Origin: Clostridia bacterium
GTDB taxonomy: Bacteria; Bacillota; Peptococcia; Peptococcales; BICA1-8
Direction: 5' to 3'
Length of the DNA: 32,394 nt
Assembly: GCA_012720075.1 (NCBI GenBank)
Contig: JAAXZE010000123.1
Coordinates: 1-32,394, forward strand
The position numbers and the translations under genes are program-made. Shown here piece by piece: positions 17,519 through 26,301 of the stretch. The notes below the pieces were generated by a model, which made no database searches, was not told where the DNA came from, and was given only the letters and a program-made list of their open reading frames with translations. How positions within the stretch are numbered: the first letter of the stretch is position 1; each line of letters begins with the position of its first letter.

Positions 17519-18286
17519 TTATTTTATATAGCCTAGGTTTTCCGAAATTTTAGCAGCGCCGTTTATAACCAATTTTGTGTAATTTAAAAGATTTTCATCA
17601 TTAAATCTGGCATCCGGACCGGAAATACTTAAGGCTGCTATTACCATTCCATTATGATTTTTGATGGGAGCGGCAACTGAAGTAACTCCTATCTCTCGCT
17701 CCCCATGGGAATAGGCATATCCTTTTTCCCGAATTATCTTCAATTCTTCCCGAAAAGTAGTTATATCAGTGATTGTATTTTGGGTCCAAGCTCTTAATCC
17801 ATTCTTTATAACTTTTTCAATTTCATCTTCGGTTTGATAGGCCAGTAATAATTTGCCCGATGCCCCACAGTAAAGAGGCAAAACATCACCAATATTAGAA
17901 AACCTGCGTAAATTGTGAATCCCTTCCGCCTGTTCAATACAAACCCTTTCTAAACCCCTTTTTAAATAAAGATTAATGGTCTCTCCGGTCAAATCCCGTA
18001 ATTCAATCATTACCGGCAAAGCAATTTCTCTCAAATCAAAATTTTTTAAAACAATATTTGCCAGTCTTAGAAAGGGAACACCCAGTTGATACTTGCCGCT
18101 TAACTTGTTATGCTCGATAAATCTCCGCTTCTCTAAAGTGGAAAGTAAACGATAAACAGTACTTTTGGGCATATTCATTATTGCACAGATTTCCGGCAAG
18201 GAAAGCTGTGTTTTTTCCTCACTGAAAGCCAAAAGAAGATCCATAGCCTTTTCTACTGAACGAACAGTATCCCCTTTATTTTCCAT
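17519..18286 (-). CDS. IclR-family transcription regulator
   Basis: 255 residues from ATG 18286 (AGGGGTG 5 bases upstream). N-terminal winged helix: RSVEKAMDLLLAF, LSLPEICAIMNMPKSTVYRLLSTLEKRRFIE. C-terminal IclR effector domain: LPLYCGASGKLLLAY, YAYSHGEREIGVTSVAAPI, ALSISGPDARF. It is the first gene of the synthase-aconitase-dehydrogenase operon, 21 bases upstream of the synthase, so it probably autoregulates and controls this pathway in response to a small organic acid. Effector unknown. Confidence 0.93.
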   Translation of the reverse strand: MENKGDTVRSVEKAMDLLLAFSEEKTQLSLPEICAIMNMPKSTVYRLLSTLEKRRFIEHNKLSGKYQLGVPFLRLANIVLKNFDLREIALPVMIELRDLTGETINLYLKRGLERVCIEQAEGIHNLRRFSNIGDVLPLYCGASGKLLLAYQTEDEIEKVIKNGLRAWTQNTITDITTFREELKIIREKGYAYSHGEREIGVTSVAAPIKNHNGMVIAALSISGPDARFNDENLLNYTKLVINGAAKISENLGYIK

Positions 18287-18334
18287 AGCATCACCCCTTT
18301 TCCCGCATAGTGGAACCATTGTCTCTTATTTCGG

Positions 18335-18356
18335 AATTTAAATTTGGTTTATTATA
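18335..18356 (-). promoter_or_regulatory. Possible -10 element and palindromic operator of the iclR operon
   Basis: Minus strand TATAAT (18356-18351) followed by the palindrome AATTTAAATT (18344-18335), both upstream of the iclR start. No good -35 element is seen at 17 bases, which would fit an activator-dependent or weak promoter. The palindrome is AT-only and could be chance. Confidence 0.35.
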
Positions 18357-18413
18357 ATTCGATAACAATGAAAACTTTCCTTCTGAAAAATTAATGTATT
18401 ATGTATTCTTATT

Positions 18414-18438
18414 AAAAAAACCAGCCCTAAAAGGCTGG
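18414..18438 (-). terminator. Terminator after the zinc-ribbon gene
   Basis: Minus strand CCAGCC-TTTTAG-GGCTGG (18438-18421), perfect 6-bp stem, then seven T (18420-18414), beginning 14 bases after the stop codon. Confidence 0.9.
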
Positions 18439-18452
18439 CCTGAGCAATATAT

Positions 18453-18692
18453 TCATATTTTTTCCAGGGGAATTGCCACCTGCTGTTCTTCATTGCAATT
18501 AGTACAAGCAAATAAATGAATACAATTTCCCGGAGATTCCGCTAACTGAGGAATTTTATCCTGTTCTTCATAAGGACTATAGGGATTATAATAATCCTCT
18601 ATCCTCCCCATGTCCTCCATTACTCCCTGACAATTTTTACACACTTCACCGATGCTTAAGAGACCATTGCAAACAGGACAACCGATTTCCAT
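18453..18692 (-). CDS. Small zinc-ribbon protein of unknown function
   Basis: 79 residues with two paired-cysteine knuckles at the N-terminus (GCPVCNG, VCKNCQG) and a later CTNCNEEQ, separated by an acidic, tyrosine-rich linker (DYYNPYSPYEEQD). The pattern is that of a zinc ribbon. Ribosome binding site AAGGAG precedes ATG 18692. It lies downstream of pgeF with a 182-base gap and has its own terminator. No function can be assigned. Confidence 0.8.
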   Translation of the reverse strand: MEIGCPVCNGLLSIGEVCKNCQGVMEDMGRIEDYYNPYSPYEEQDKIPQLAESPGNCIHLFACTNCNEEQQVAIPLEKI

Positions 18693-18874
18693 GAAAAAAT
18701 AACTCTCCTTAACTAAGATAGATAATAGTGTCCTCAGTTTTCCATAAAAAATGCTATTCTATACGTTTATTTGTTAGATTGGTTATAAATAAAAGTATAT
18801 AGCTTAAAGCCAATAATGACCGGACTTTCAGGAGCAACATGGAAATAATGATTCCCTGCCACCAATTGACGCCT

Positions 18875-19699
18875 TTAATCTTTGAGCATGATAATACCTG
18901 CTAATCGTCCGGTATTCCCATTGTCATACCGATATGAATAAAGCAAATGAGGATTACAAAAAGTACAGACCTCAGCAACTGTTATATGCTCATATAACAG
19001 TCCTGCTTCTAAAAGGGTAATCCGATTGGCTTCCCATAAATTCAATTGTCCTTTTAAGCCCTTGTCTTTTAATTGAATAAAACTCTCCCATCTGTTAAAG
19101 TTTTCCTGAAATTTGGCAATGACGGGAATGTCCACTTCATAATGGCATGGTCCGATGGAAGGGCCTATAGCGGCTAAAATGTTTTCCCTTTGACAGCCAA
19201 ATTCCTCAGCCATCTTCTCAACGGTTTTTTTGGCAATTTTTAATACTGTTCCTTTCCAGCCGGCATGGGCAATTGCGATTACTTTTTGAACAGGATCTAA
19301 AAACATGATGGGAACACAATCGGCAAAAAAAGCAATCAAGGCCACTTCAGGGTCTCTAGTTATTAAAGCATCGGTTTCCGGAATCGACGTATCCTGGGAT
19401 AACGCTCCCTTACCCCGGTCTTTTACGCCGGCAACATAAATATTATCTTTATGAACTTGATTAGCCGCTACTAAATTATTTATTGTAATTTCCAAAGTTT
19501 CGACAAATAATTTTCGGTTTTCTTTAACCGACTCCCAGGAGTCTCCGGTGTGGAAACCCAGATTTAGACTATGAAAAGAACCTTGGCTGACTCCTCCTAT
19601 CCTTGTACTAAAACCGTGCTTTACTAATCCCGTTTCCGCAAAAGAAGAGATGGTAAAATATTTAATTCCGTTTTTTTCCGTTAAGTCAAAGCTTCCCAT
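18875..19699 (-). CDS. pgeF: Peptidoglycan editing factor PgeF (multicopper oxidase-like, DUF152/YlmD)
   Basis: YfiH/YlmD family, 274 residues from ATG 19699. GGAGGTG lies 6 bases upstream; the longer frame from TTG 19714 includes this site. Metal and active-site motifs: VKHGFSTRIGGVS, FADCVPIMFLDP (Cys), IAHAGWKGT (His), AIGPSIGPCHYEV. E. coli PgeF hydrolyses wrongly incorporated L-Ser from muramyl peptides; purine-nucleoside activity is reported for other members. In Bacillus the gene (ylmD) sits next to the division cluster, which fits the neighbourhood here. Confidence 0.92.
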   Translation of the reverse strand: MGSFDLTEKNGIKYFTISSFAETGLVKHGFSTRIGGVSQGSFHSLNLGFHTGDSWESVKENRKLFVETLEITINNLVAANQVHKDNIYVAGVKDRGKGALSQDTSIPETDALITRDPEVALIAFFADCVPIMFLDPVQKVIAIAHAGWKGTVLKIAKKTVEKMAEEFGCQRENILAAIGPSIGPCHYEVDIPVIAKFQENFNRWESFIQLKDKGLKGQLNLWEANRITLLEAGLLYEHITVAEVCTFCNPHLLYSYRYDNGNTGRLAGIIMLKD

Positions 19700-19890
19700 G
19701 ATCTCCACCTCCAAGCTGATGACTGCTTATTATAACCGCTAACCTAAACTAACGCTCTTATTAAAAACCGGTTTTAAAAGTCCCTTTTCAAAGACTTTAA
19801 AATATACTGTATACTTGAGCAAAACCTCTAAAATATATTTATTTTGTGTTTTATAATAGAAATACAAAATAGGAAAAGGAGCTGATAAAT

Positions 19891-20022
19891 ATGTATAAAA
19901 ATCTGACTAGCTTTGTCAACTCTCCCGAATATTTAATGCTCCCTAGTATTGAAAGAAGGAAAATAGAAGCAGAACTTTTGGAAAAAGAAAAAAATAATAA
20001 TGAAGTAGCCAATAAGGAATAA
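19891..20022 (+). CDS. Small 43-residue protein of unknown function
   Basis: The only plus-strand gene between 1 and 30 kb. It begins MYKNLTSFVNSPEYLML and ends with a charged helix (ERRKIEAELLEKEK) and an Asn-rich tail. AGGAG lies 9 bases before the ATG, a TATAAT is at 19852-19857 (no good -35), and a long terminator starts 7 bases after the stop. This complete expression context and the amphipathic composition argue for a real gene despite its length. It is divergent from pgeF and converges on the RACo-like gene. I do not recognise the family; it does not look like Sda. Confidence 0.6.
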   Translation: MYKNLTSFVNSPEYLMLPSIERRKIEAELLEKEKNNNEVANKE

Positions 20023-20028
20023 AGTTAA

Positions 20029-20085
20029 AGAGGGCTTGATAATTCTACCATTTCCTGGAAATTATCAAAGCCTCTTTTTATTTTT
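20029..20085 (+). terminator. Terminator of the 43-residue gene, probably bidirectional
   Basis: AGAGGGCTTGATAATT (20029-20044) pairs with AATTATCAAAGCCTCT (20060-20075) with two mismatched positions, then a T-rich tail. It lies between convergent genes and may also stop the RACo-like transcript. Confidence 0.85.
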
Positions 20086-20165
20086 AATCGATTGAGGCTT
20101 TAAATAATTTTCCCCATATATTAGGAGGCTGAAAACTTCTTCCTCATTACAAGAAACCTGGCCCC

Positions 20166-21965
20166 TTAGATTTGATTGCCAAAAGAAAAGGATTTAAGAA
20201 ACTCCTCTTGAAAGTCCTTGTGGACAGAAAGTTCCACATGCCGGGTTTTTCTGGCCAAAACCTTTGCCCGAAACCTTTCATCGGGAGATAATAGCGCCAT
20301 TTTTGCGCCTTCGCCGGCTGCATTGCCAATAGCACTGATCTTTTCCGGTTCAACAGGAGGCAATAAACCTAACATTAGAGCGCTTTCTTTTTTAATATAA
20401 TTGCCAAAAGCCCCAGCCAAAAAGACCCTTTCAATATCCTTCACTTTTACACCCAATTCTTTTAAGAGTATTTTGATTCCGACCGCAATCGCTCCCTTAG
20501 CTAACTGCAATTTTCTAATATCCTTCTGAGTAATTACTATATCTTCGCCTATGGAACAGTCAGAGGCCCAAACTAAAACAAATTCCGCTCCACCCTCATT
20601 ATTAATGCGGACCCGCTCTTTAACACCGAAGGGCAGTTTTTCAAGATTGTCACTTTTTAACTGAAAACTACCCGAGGAATCAATTATGCCCGTCCTTACC
20701 ATTTCAGCAACTGCATCTATCAGACCGGAGCCACAAATGCCTTGGGGTCTCTCGTTGCCAATAATATCCAACTCAACATTTTCATGTATTCTTACTCCTT
20801 CAATAGCTCCTGCGGCAGCTCGCATGCCGCATTTTATCTCTCCTCCTTCAAAGGCCGGCCCTGCAGCCGTTGAACAAGTTAACAGTTTTCCTTTGCCTAC
20901 TAAAATAATTTCGCCGTTGGTACCAATATCTACAATTAAATTGACGCCTTCCAGATTATCAACCCCTACAGCCAGCATTACTCCCACAGTGTCGGAACCT
21001 ACATAACCGGCAATATTAGGTAAAACAATTACTTTTCCTGTGCTAAGAATAGCTAAACCCAATTCTCCTGCCTCCACTTCCACCTCCTGCCGAAAAACAG
21101 GGGTAAAAGGGAAAGAAGCTAAATATCGCGGATCAATCCCTAAAAATAAATGGGCCATGGTTGTATTGCCGACAACTACTGCTTGATATATTTCCTCAGA
21201 GCTGACAAAACACTCCGCACACAACTGGGAAATAAGCCAATTCAGAGCGGCAACAATTTTTTTCTGCAGTTCTTCTAACCGGTCAGGTCCTTGAGAGGCA
21301 TAGGCAATCCTTGAAATAACATCGGCTCCGAAGATATTTTGGGGATTGGTGGTTGCCCGGCCGGCTAGCACTTTTCCCTGAATTAAATCCACCAAATAGG
21401 CAACAACGGTTGTTGTGCCAAGATCAACGGCTATGCCAAAAGCCCGAGAGCTGGTATCCCCCGGTTCTACCGCCAGGATGGAATTACCATGCAAAACAAC
21501 CGTTACTTCATGCTTTTGTTGTCGTAATATTTGGGGTAAAGAAGCCGCCACTTTACGATGAAAACCAATTTCTTTAAAGGGTAATAACTGCCCAAGCCGT
21601 TCCCAATCGGGGCAGGGGTTATGCAAACTTGGCCGGGGGACGAGCAGATGAAGCTTTTTAATGCCAGCCTTTAACCGGAATTCTTGAGCTGAATTTAAGT
21701 TAATTTTCCGGTCCGTTACTTCCCTTTTTTCCATGAGTATGATAAGAGTGTCTTCTGTTATTTTTTCCTGACAGGCCAAAACAGCTTCCGGTGTCTTTTC
21801 CGGACAATCCAGAGGCCTTTTCAGCACTTTGCACTTTCCGCATGTTCCCCTGCCGCCACAGGTACTTTCAACTTCTACTCCTGCTAAAACTGCAGCATCT
21901 AAAATCTTAATTCCCTCAGGAACTTCTACCGTTTTTTCCATAGGTAAAAAAGTAACTTTAACCAA
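20166..21965 (-). CDS. RACo-like corrinoid protein activator (2Fe-2S ferredoxin plus DUF4445 ASKHA domain)
   Basis: 599 residues. N-terminal 2Fe-2S domain with STCGGRGTCGKCKV and a fourth Cys in VLACQEK (Cys36, 42, 45, 65). A linker follows, then an ASKHA ATPase domain: GIAVDLGTTTVVAYLVDL (phosphate 1), NLIVDIGTNGEIILVGKG (phosphate 2), GSGLIDAVAEMV, and FLAGAFGNYI (adenosine). Proteins of this type (RACo and relatives) use ATP to reduce inactive Co(II) corrinoid to Co(I) in methyl-transfer systems. TTG start at 21965, 8 bases after GAGGAGG. A corrinoid-type methyltransferase gene lies upstream on the same strand, but no corrinoid protein gene is present. The partner is inferred. Confidence 0.88.
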   Translation of the reverse strand: MVKVTFLPMEKTVEVPEGIKILDAAVLAGVEVESTCGGRGTCGKCKVLKRPLDCPEKTPEAVLACQEKITEDTLIILMEKREVTDRKINLNSAQEFRLKAGIKKLHLLVPRPSLHNPCPDWERLGQLLPFKEIGFHRKVAASLPQILRQQKHEVTVVLHGNSILAVEPGDTSSRAFGIAVDLGTTTVVAYLVDLIQGKVLAGRATTNPQNIFGADVISRIAYASQGPDRLEELQKKIVAALNWLISQLCAECFVSSEEIYQAVVVGNTTMAHLFLGIDPRYLASFPFTPVFRQEVEVEAGELGLAILSTGKVIVLPNIAGYVGSDTVGVMLAVGVDNLEGVNLIVDIGTNGEIILVGKGKLLTCSTAAGPAFEGGEIKCGMRAAAGAIEGVRIHENVELDIIGNERPQGICGSGLIDAVAEMVRTGIIDSSGSFQLKSDNLEKLPFGVKERVRINNEGGAEFVLVWASDCSIGEDIVITQKDIRKLQLAKGAIAVGIKILLKELGVKVKDIERVFLAGAFGNYIKKESALMLGLLPPVEPEKISAIGNAAGEGAKMALLSPDERFRAKVLARKTRHVELSVHKDFQEEFLKSFSFGNQI

Positions 21966-22181
21966 ATATTACGCCTCCTCAGACCAAATAACAGCCGGTA
22001 ATACACCCATATCCCAATACTCCTTCGGAAAATTCCATCAATTAAACAAAAAAGAGAATAGTTTTTAGCCCACCTAATTGTTCTTAGGTCCTTTTTTCAA
22101 AATCATTATCTATATTCATAATATATATTATTTTCCCAACGCAACCAACTAGCAGCCGCGAAAACCTTTGCCCTTTACTCC

Positions 22182-22979
22182 TCAATCAGCTAAATTGTTG
22201 TTTTGGTAAGCTTTTAAAAAATTATTGCCTGATCTATCTTTTCCTAAAAGAAGCTCATTGGTTACTACAGAAGTCATAATTTTAGGGTCCGTTGGATCCA
22301 AAATTGCGGCATCAACGCCAAAAGCCATGCACATGGTTAAGAAATGACGGTTTAAAATTTTTCTTTTGGGCATCTTATATGAAATATTGCTCAACCCCGC
22401 CACCGTTTTTACATTAAATAATCTTTTAATTTCAGTTGAACATTTTAAAAAAATGACGGCACTAGCATCATCAACGGCCAGAGGTAACACCAAAGGGTCA
22501 ATATAAAGCTTCTTTAAATCATAACCTTCTTTATCCAAAATATTAATTAGCCGTCCTGCAATTTCTATTCTTTCTTCAACAGTTTTGGGGACGCCATTTT
22601 CATCCATGGTCAAACCGATTACCGGACACCGGTATTTAAGGACAAAAGGGAGAAGGCCATAAAGACAGTCTTTCACTAAAGAAATAGAGTTAATCATAAC
22701 TTTGCTTTTGTCACCCTTAATACAACTAAGGGCTTTTTCCACTACGGGAGCTGAGATGCTGTCAATACACAAAGGTATATCGGTTACTTCTTGGACTGTG
22801 TTTATTAACCACTCCATATCCTTTATTTCCTCACACTCTGCTGTATTTAAGTCCAGATAGTCTGCCCCTCCCACAACCTGCTTCAGGGTAAGGTTCTGAA
22901 CAGCCGCTTTGTCTTTATCTTTAATAATCTGTTTGACACCGGGAATGGAACTGTTAAGTTTCTCACCGATAATCAACAT
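22182..22979 (-). CDS. Methyltetrahydrofolate:corrinoid methyltransferase-like protein (AcsE/MtgA family)
   Basis: 265 residues from ATG 22979 (GGAGG 9 bases upstream; a TTG two codons earlier is an alternative). TIM-barrel of the pterin-binding family: IIGEKLNSS, GADYLDLNTAECEE, PLCIDSISAPVVEKAL, VMINSISLVKD, VIGLTMDENGVPKT, LYIDPLVLPLAVD, TVAGLSNISYKMPKR, FGVDAAILDPTDPK. This pattern is AcsE/MtgA-like and lacks the longer architecture of MetH. It transfers methyl between CH3-THF and a corrinoid protein. AcsE (acetyl-CoA pathway) and MtgA (methylamine, betaine or methyl halide catabolism) cannot be told apart without the partner. The RACo-like gene downstream supports corrinoid chemistry. 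Confidence 0.87.
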   Translation of the reverse strand: MLIIGEKLNSSIPGVKQIIKDKDKAAVQNLTLKQVVGGADYLDLNTAECEEIKDMEWLINTVQEVTDIPLCIDSISAPVVEKALSCIKGDKSKVMINSISLVKDCLYGLLPFVLKYRCPVIGLTMDENGVPKTVEERIEIAGRLINILDKEGYDLKKLYIDPLVLPLAVDDASAVIFLKCSTEIKRLFNVKTVAGLSNISYKMPKRKILNRHFLTMCMAFGVDAAILDPTDPKIMTSVVTNELLLGKDRSGNNFLKAYQNNNLAD

Positions 22980-23043
22980 TTTCAAAAACCTCCGTTTTTA
23001 TAACTTCTCCTTTTCATACTTGGCTTATTCCCCAAACCATTTC

Positions 23044-23082
23044 CCAAGAAAATAACCCTATTAAACCAGTGTTTAATAGGGT
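23044..23082 (-). terminator. Terminator of the nrdR-nrdD-nrdG operon
   Basis: ACCCTATTAAAC (23055-23066) and GTTTAATAGGGT (23071-23082) form a perfect 12-bp stem with a 4-base loop; the minus strand continues into TATTTTCTT. It begins 10 bases after the nrdG stop. Confidence 0.9.
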
Positions 23083-23092
23083 CCGGCCTTTT

Positions 23093-23602
23093 TTAGATAT
23101 TGACTGCATTTTTTTCCGGTAAAATTTCGATTATTTTTCCCTGTTTTAAGGTGTTAGGCACATCGATAATTCTTTGATTACGAGAACCCTTAAAAACCAG
23201 AGAAATACTCTTTTCTTCCATAATAAAGGGTCCGTCAACCAAAACATCAATTAATCCTAAAACCGGCAAATCTTTTATTTCTTCAAAATAATATCCTGTA
23301 TATACCCAAATATTTATTTCGGGCTTACGTTTGCGGATATAGGTTATTACATTAAATAAAGCCTCCGGCTGCATCAATGGGTCTCCGCCGGAAAAAGTAA
23401 TGCCGGCATGTTTGGCCGTTAATTTTTTTAAAAGGATTTTGGCCAACTCCCGTTCGCTTATTTCCTTTCCTCCCTCAATCGGTAACAACTGGGGGTTATG
23501 ACATCCTATACACCTGCGGGGACACCCCTGAAGAAAAGCCACCACCCTTAGACCCGCGCCATCAACGATGGAATCACTTATTATATCTCTGTAACGAATC
23601 AT
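23093..23602 (-). CDS. nrdG: Anaerobic ribonucleotide reductase activating protein
   Basis: Radical-SAM enzyme that makes the glycyl radical in NrdD. The cluster motif CxxxCxxC is GCPRRCIGCHNP (cysteines 27, 31, 34 from the chosen Met), followed by ITFSGGDPLMQPEAL, the GGE-like SAM site. About 169 residues from ATG 23602, which is 5 bases after AGGTG; a GTG two codons earlier overlaps this site. It lies 18 bases after nrdD. Confidence 0.95.
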   Translation of the reverse strand: MIRYRDIISDSIVDGAGLRVVAFLQGCPRRCIGCHNPQLLPIEGGKEISERELAKILLKKLTAKHAGITFSGGDPLMQPEALFNVITYIRKRKPEINIWVYTGYYFEEIKDLPVLGLIDVLVDGPFIMEEKSISLVFKGSRNQRIIDVPNTLKQGKIIEILPEKNAVNI

Positions 23603-23620
23603 TGTCACACCTCATGAGCA

Positions 23621-25735
23621 TTAGATTTCCATATGGCTGACCCGATTTCTCTCCTCGGCTTTTTTGGCATCATTAAACATATCCAAGGTAGAAAGATAAC
23701 CAGTAATCCTACGCACTCTGCTGATTTTTCCGCTGGTACCGCAGGCGGGGCATGTTTCGGCATCAATTACACCGTTAAAGCCACATTCCTTACAAATATC
23801 CACCGGAAAGTTTATAGCCGCGTAACCCATATCGGCTTCGTACATAGCTTGAATAATGCTTTCAAAGGCCTTCAAATTATTAGTGGGCGCCGATGGCAAT
23901 TCGATGTAAGAAATATGGCCGGCGTTGCACAATTTATGATAAGGGCCCTCGATATTAATTTTGTGAATGGCGTCAATTTTAAAATCAACAGGCACATGGA
24001 AAGAATTGGTATACCATTCTTTATCTGTTATACCCGGAATGACACCAAATAAAGCCCTGTCTTTTACTACAAATTTACCGCTTAATCCTTCGGCCGGTGT
24101 AGCCAACAGGGAAAAATTCAATTTATATTTTTGAGTAGCTTCATCACATCTGCGCCGCATGTGGTTTACAATAGAAAGACCCAAACCTTGAGCTTCCTGG
24201 CTTTGACCATGGTGTTTACCGGTCAAAGCGATTAAGGTTTCAGCCAAACCGATAAAACCAATGCTTAAAGTACCATGCCTTATAGCTTTCTCAACAGGGT
24301 CATCAGGACCTAAATCCTCACTGTCCAAATACAGTTTCTGACCCATCAGGAAGGGAAAATCTTTTACCTTTAAACGTTTTTGCAAATCATAACGAGTTAA
24401 AAGCTGTTTAATAGTCAAATCGATTATTTGGTCCAGGCTTGCCCAAAACTTGGCCAAATCCCCTTGGGATTTAATCCCTAAACGGGGCAAATTAATGGTC
24501 GTAAAGGAAAGATTGCCCCTCCCCTCGGTGACCTCAGGACCGTTGACGTTGCCGATGACCCTGGTCCTACAGCCCATATAGGCTACTTCATCATCATAAA
24601 CAGAGTTAAAGCTGGAATCCTGGAAAGAAAAATTGGGAAACAATCTTTTGCAAGCCACTCTCATGCTTAATTGAAAAAGATCATAGTTAGGGTCTTCAGG
24701 GTCATAGTTTACACCGTCTTTAATCTTAAAGCAGATATTGGGGAATATAGGGGCTTCCCCTTTTCCCAAACCTTTTTCATAAGCCTTTAACAGCATTTCG
24801 GTTACCATCCGCCCTCCCCGGGAAGTATCGGTCCCCAGGTTAATGGAGGAAAACGGCACCTGAGCTCCTGCTCTGCTGTGCATTGTATTTAAGTTATAAA
24901 TAAAACCTTCCATGGCTTGATAAACTTCATCTTCGACCCGTTCCTGGACCAAAGAGGCAATTTTGTCGTCATCGACCCGAAGTCCAAGCCTTTCCAAATT
25001 ATCCCGGATTATTTTTTCTTGGCGGGCAAATTCTAATTCTACAAATTCTCCCATATCCCGGTCAAAATAAGCAAAAGATTGACCCCCATGCTGGTCATTC
25101 TGATTACTTTGCAAAATAATAGCCGCTAAAGCAGCAGCGGTTTTTATACTTTTGGGGGGCCTTATGTAACCATGACCGTTACTAAAACCGTTTCTTAATA
25201 ATTTCCGTAAAGGTATTTGCAAACAGGTTGTGGTTTTGCCGTACCAGGCCAAGTCATGGATATAAATATCGCCTTTAATATGGGCTTCAGCTTCATCGGG
25301 AGGAATAACCCTTTTTAAATAATATTCTTTGGAAGCAATCTCAGATATTTGTAAAACTTTGGCCGAAGGCGAATTGCCGACATTGGCGTTTTCTCTGCTG
25401 GTTTCCCGAAGAATTTGGGCCACAGCATCCATTAACTCCGAACGGGCTTCTCTGATCCGGGTCCTTTTGTCCCGGTATAGTATATATGCTTTGGCCGTTT
25501 TAGCATGTCCTTTTTCGATCAAAACCTTTTCAACCACATCCTGCACATCTTCTACCGTAAAGATATGTCCATTAAAGCGCTCTTTAAGAAAACGAAGCAC
25601 ATCCAGGGTTAGCTCCATGGCCAGCTGCCGGTCTTCTCCCCCTACCGATTGAGCAGCCTTAAAAATTGCATCAGTTATCTTTCCTTCGTTAAATGGAACT
25701 TCCCGTCCGTCCCTTTTACGGATAACAGTAAACAT
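23621..25735 (-). CDS. nrdD: Anaerobic (class III) ribonucleoside-triphosphate reductase
   Basis: Reduces NTPs to dNTPs using a glycyl radical; oxygen-sensitive, so it points to an anaerobe. 704 residues: N-terminal ATP-cone (FTVIRKRDGREVPFNEGKI), catalytic barrel (DIYIHDLAWYGKTTTCLQIP, GGQSFAYFDRDM), and C-terminal zinc site with CKEC and CPAC (Cys648, 651, 662, 665). The radical Gly is 679 in RRITGYLSTLD. The binding site AGGAGGT overlaps the nrdR stop, 11 bases upstream. Part of the NrdR-controlled operon. Confidence 0.97.
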   Translation of the reverse strand: MFTVIRKRDGREVPFNEGKITDAIFKAAQSVGGEDRQLAMELTLDVLRFLKERFNGHIFTVEDVQDVVEKVLIEKGHAKTAKAYILYRDKRTRIREARSELMDAVAQILRETSRENANVGNSPSAKVLQISEIASKEYYLKRVIPPDEAEAHIKGDIYIHDLAWYGKTTTCLQIPLRKLLRNGFSNGHGYIRPPKSIKTAAALAAIILQSNQNDQHGGQSFAYFDRDMGEFVELEFARQEKIIRDNLERLGLRVDDDKIASLVQERVEDEVYQAMEGFIYNLNTMHSRAGAQVPFSSINLGTDTSRGGRMVTEMLLKAYEKGLGKGEAPIFPNICFKIKDGVNYDPEDPNYDLFQLSMRVACKRLFPNFSFQDSSFNSVYDDEVAYMGCRTRVIGNVNGPEVTEGRGNLSFTTINLPRLGIKSQGDLAKFWASLDQIIDLTIKQLLTRYDLQKRLKVKDFPFLMGQKLYLDSEDLGPDDPVEKAIRHGTLSIGFIGLAETLIALTGKHHGQSQEAQGLGLSIVNHMRRRCDEATQKYKLNFSLLATPAEGLSGKFVVKDRALFGVIPGITDKEWYTNSFHVPVDFKIDAIHKINIEGPYHKLCNAGHISYIELPSAPTNNLKAFESIIQAMYEADMGYAAINFPVDICKECGFNGVIDAETCPACGTSGKISRVRRITGYLSTLDMFNDAKKAEERNRVSHMEI

Positions 25736-25746
25736 TAAAATACCTC

Positions 25747-26214
25747 CTATTTATTAGCCTTCAGTAAAGCTTCTATTTCCTTTAAAAAGGTATTGATATC
25801 TTTGAACTCCCTGTATACTGAAGCAAATCTTACATAAGCCACCTCATCCAAATTCTTCAGCTTGTCCATAACCAATTCGCCTATGACTGCGGAACTGACT
25901 TCCCGTTCCAACCGGTTTTTCAATTCCCGTTCTATTTCATCGGTGACCTGTTCCAATTGATGAAGAGAAACCGGTCTTTTTTCACAGGCTTTTATAAGCC
26001 CGTTTAATACTTTATTGGGGTCATAAACCTGACGTTTGCCGTCTTTTTTAACAACAACTATGGGAACATCCTCAATTTTCTCATAGGTTGTAAATCTTTT
26101 GGCGCAGCTAATGCATTCTCTTCGTCTTCTTATGGAGTTACCATCATCGGCGGAACGGGTATCTAGAACTTTTGTCTCAAAGAAACCGCAAAAAGGACAA
26201 CGCATTTGTATCAC
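25747..26214 (-). CDS. nrdR: Transcriptional repressor NrdR
   Basis: 155 residues, the standard length. N-terminal zinc ribbon: MRCPFCGFFETKVLDTR and RRECISCAKRFTTYEKI, then an ATP-cone that senses ATP/dATP (VVVKKDGKRQVYDPNKVLNGLIKAC). NrdR represses ribonucleotide reductase genes when dATP is high. Here it leads an operon with nrdD and nrdG, and two NrdR boxes overlap its promoter, so it should autoregulate. Ends in TAG within the nrdD ribosome binding site. Confidence 0.97.
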   Translation of the reverse strand: MIQMRCPFCGFFETKVLDTRSADDGNSIRRRRECISCAKRFTTYEKIEDVPIVVVKKDGKRQVYDPNKVLNGLIKACEKRPVSLHQLEQVTDEIERELKNRLEREVSSAVIGELVMDKLKNLDEVAYVRFASVYREFKDINTFLKEIEALLKANK

Positions 26215-26301
26215 TCCTGCATTATCGTGAAAATACTGATTATTATTAAAAAAGGGTTTTTGGAAATTAGGACGAATATAGTATATGTAAGTTGACCAAG
26301 A

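Noticed and set aside
18753-18839. 28-codon hydrophobic minus-strand frame between pgeF and the zinc-ribbon gene
   Set aside because: No ribosome binding site at useful distance and AT-driven composition; not enough to call a gene.
22061-22110. ACCTAA/TTAGGT hairpin followed by T-rich DNA on the plus strand upstream of the RACo-like gene
   Set aside because: A weak 6-bp stem, and no plus-strand gene upstream for it to terminate.
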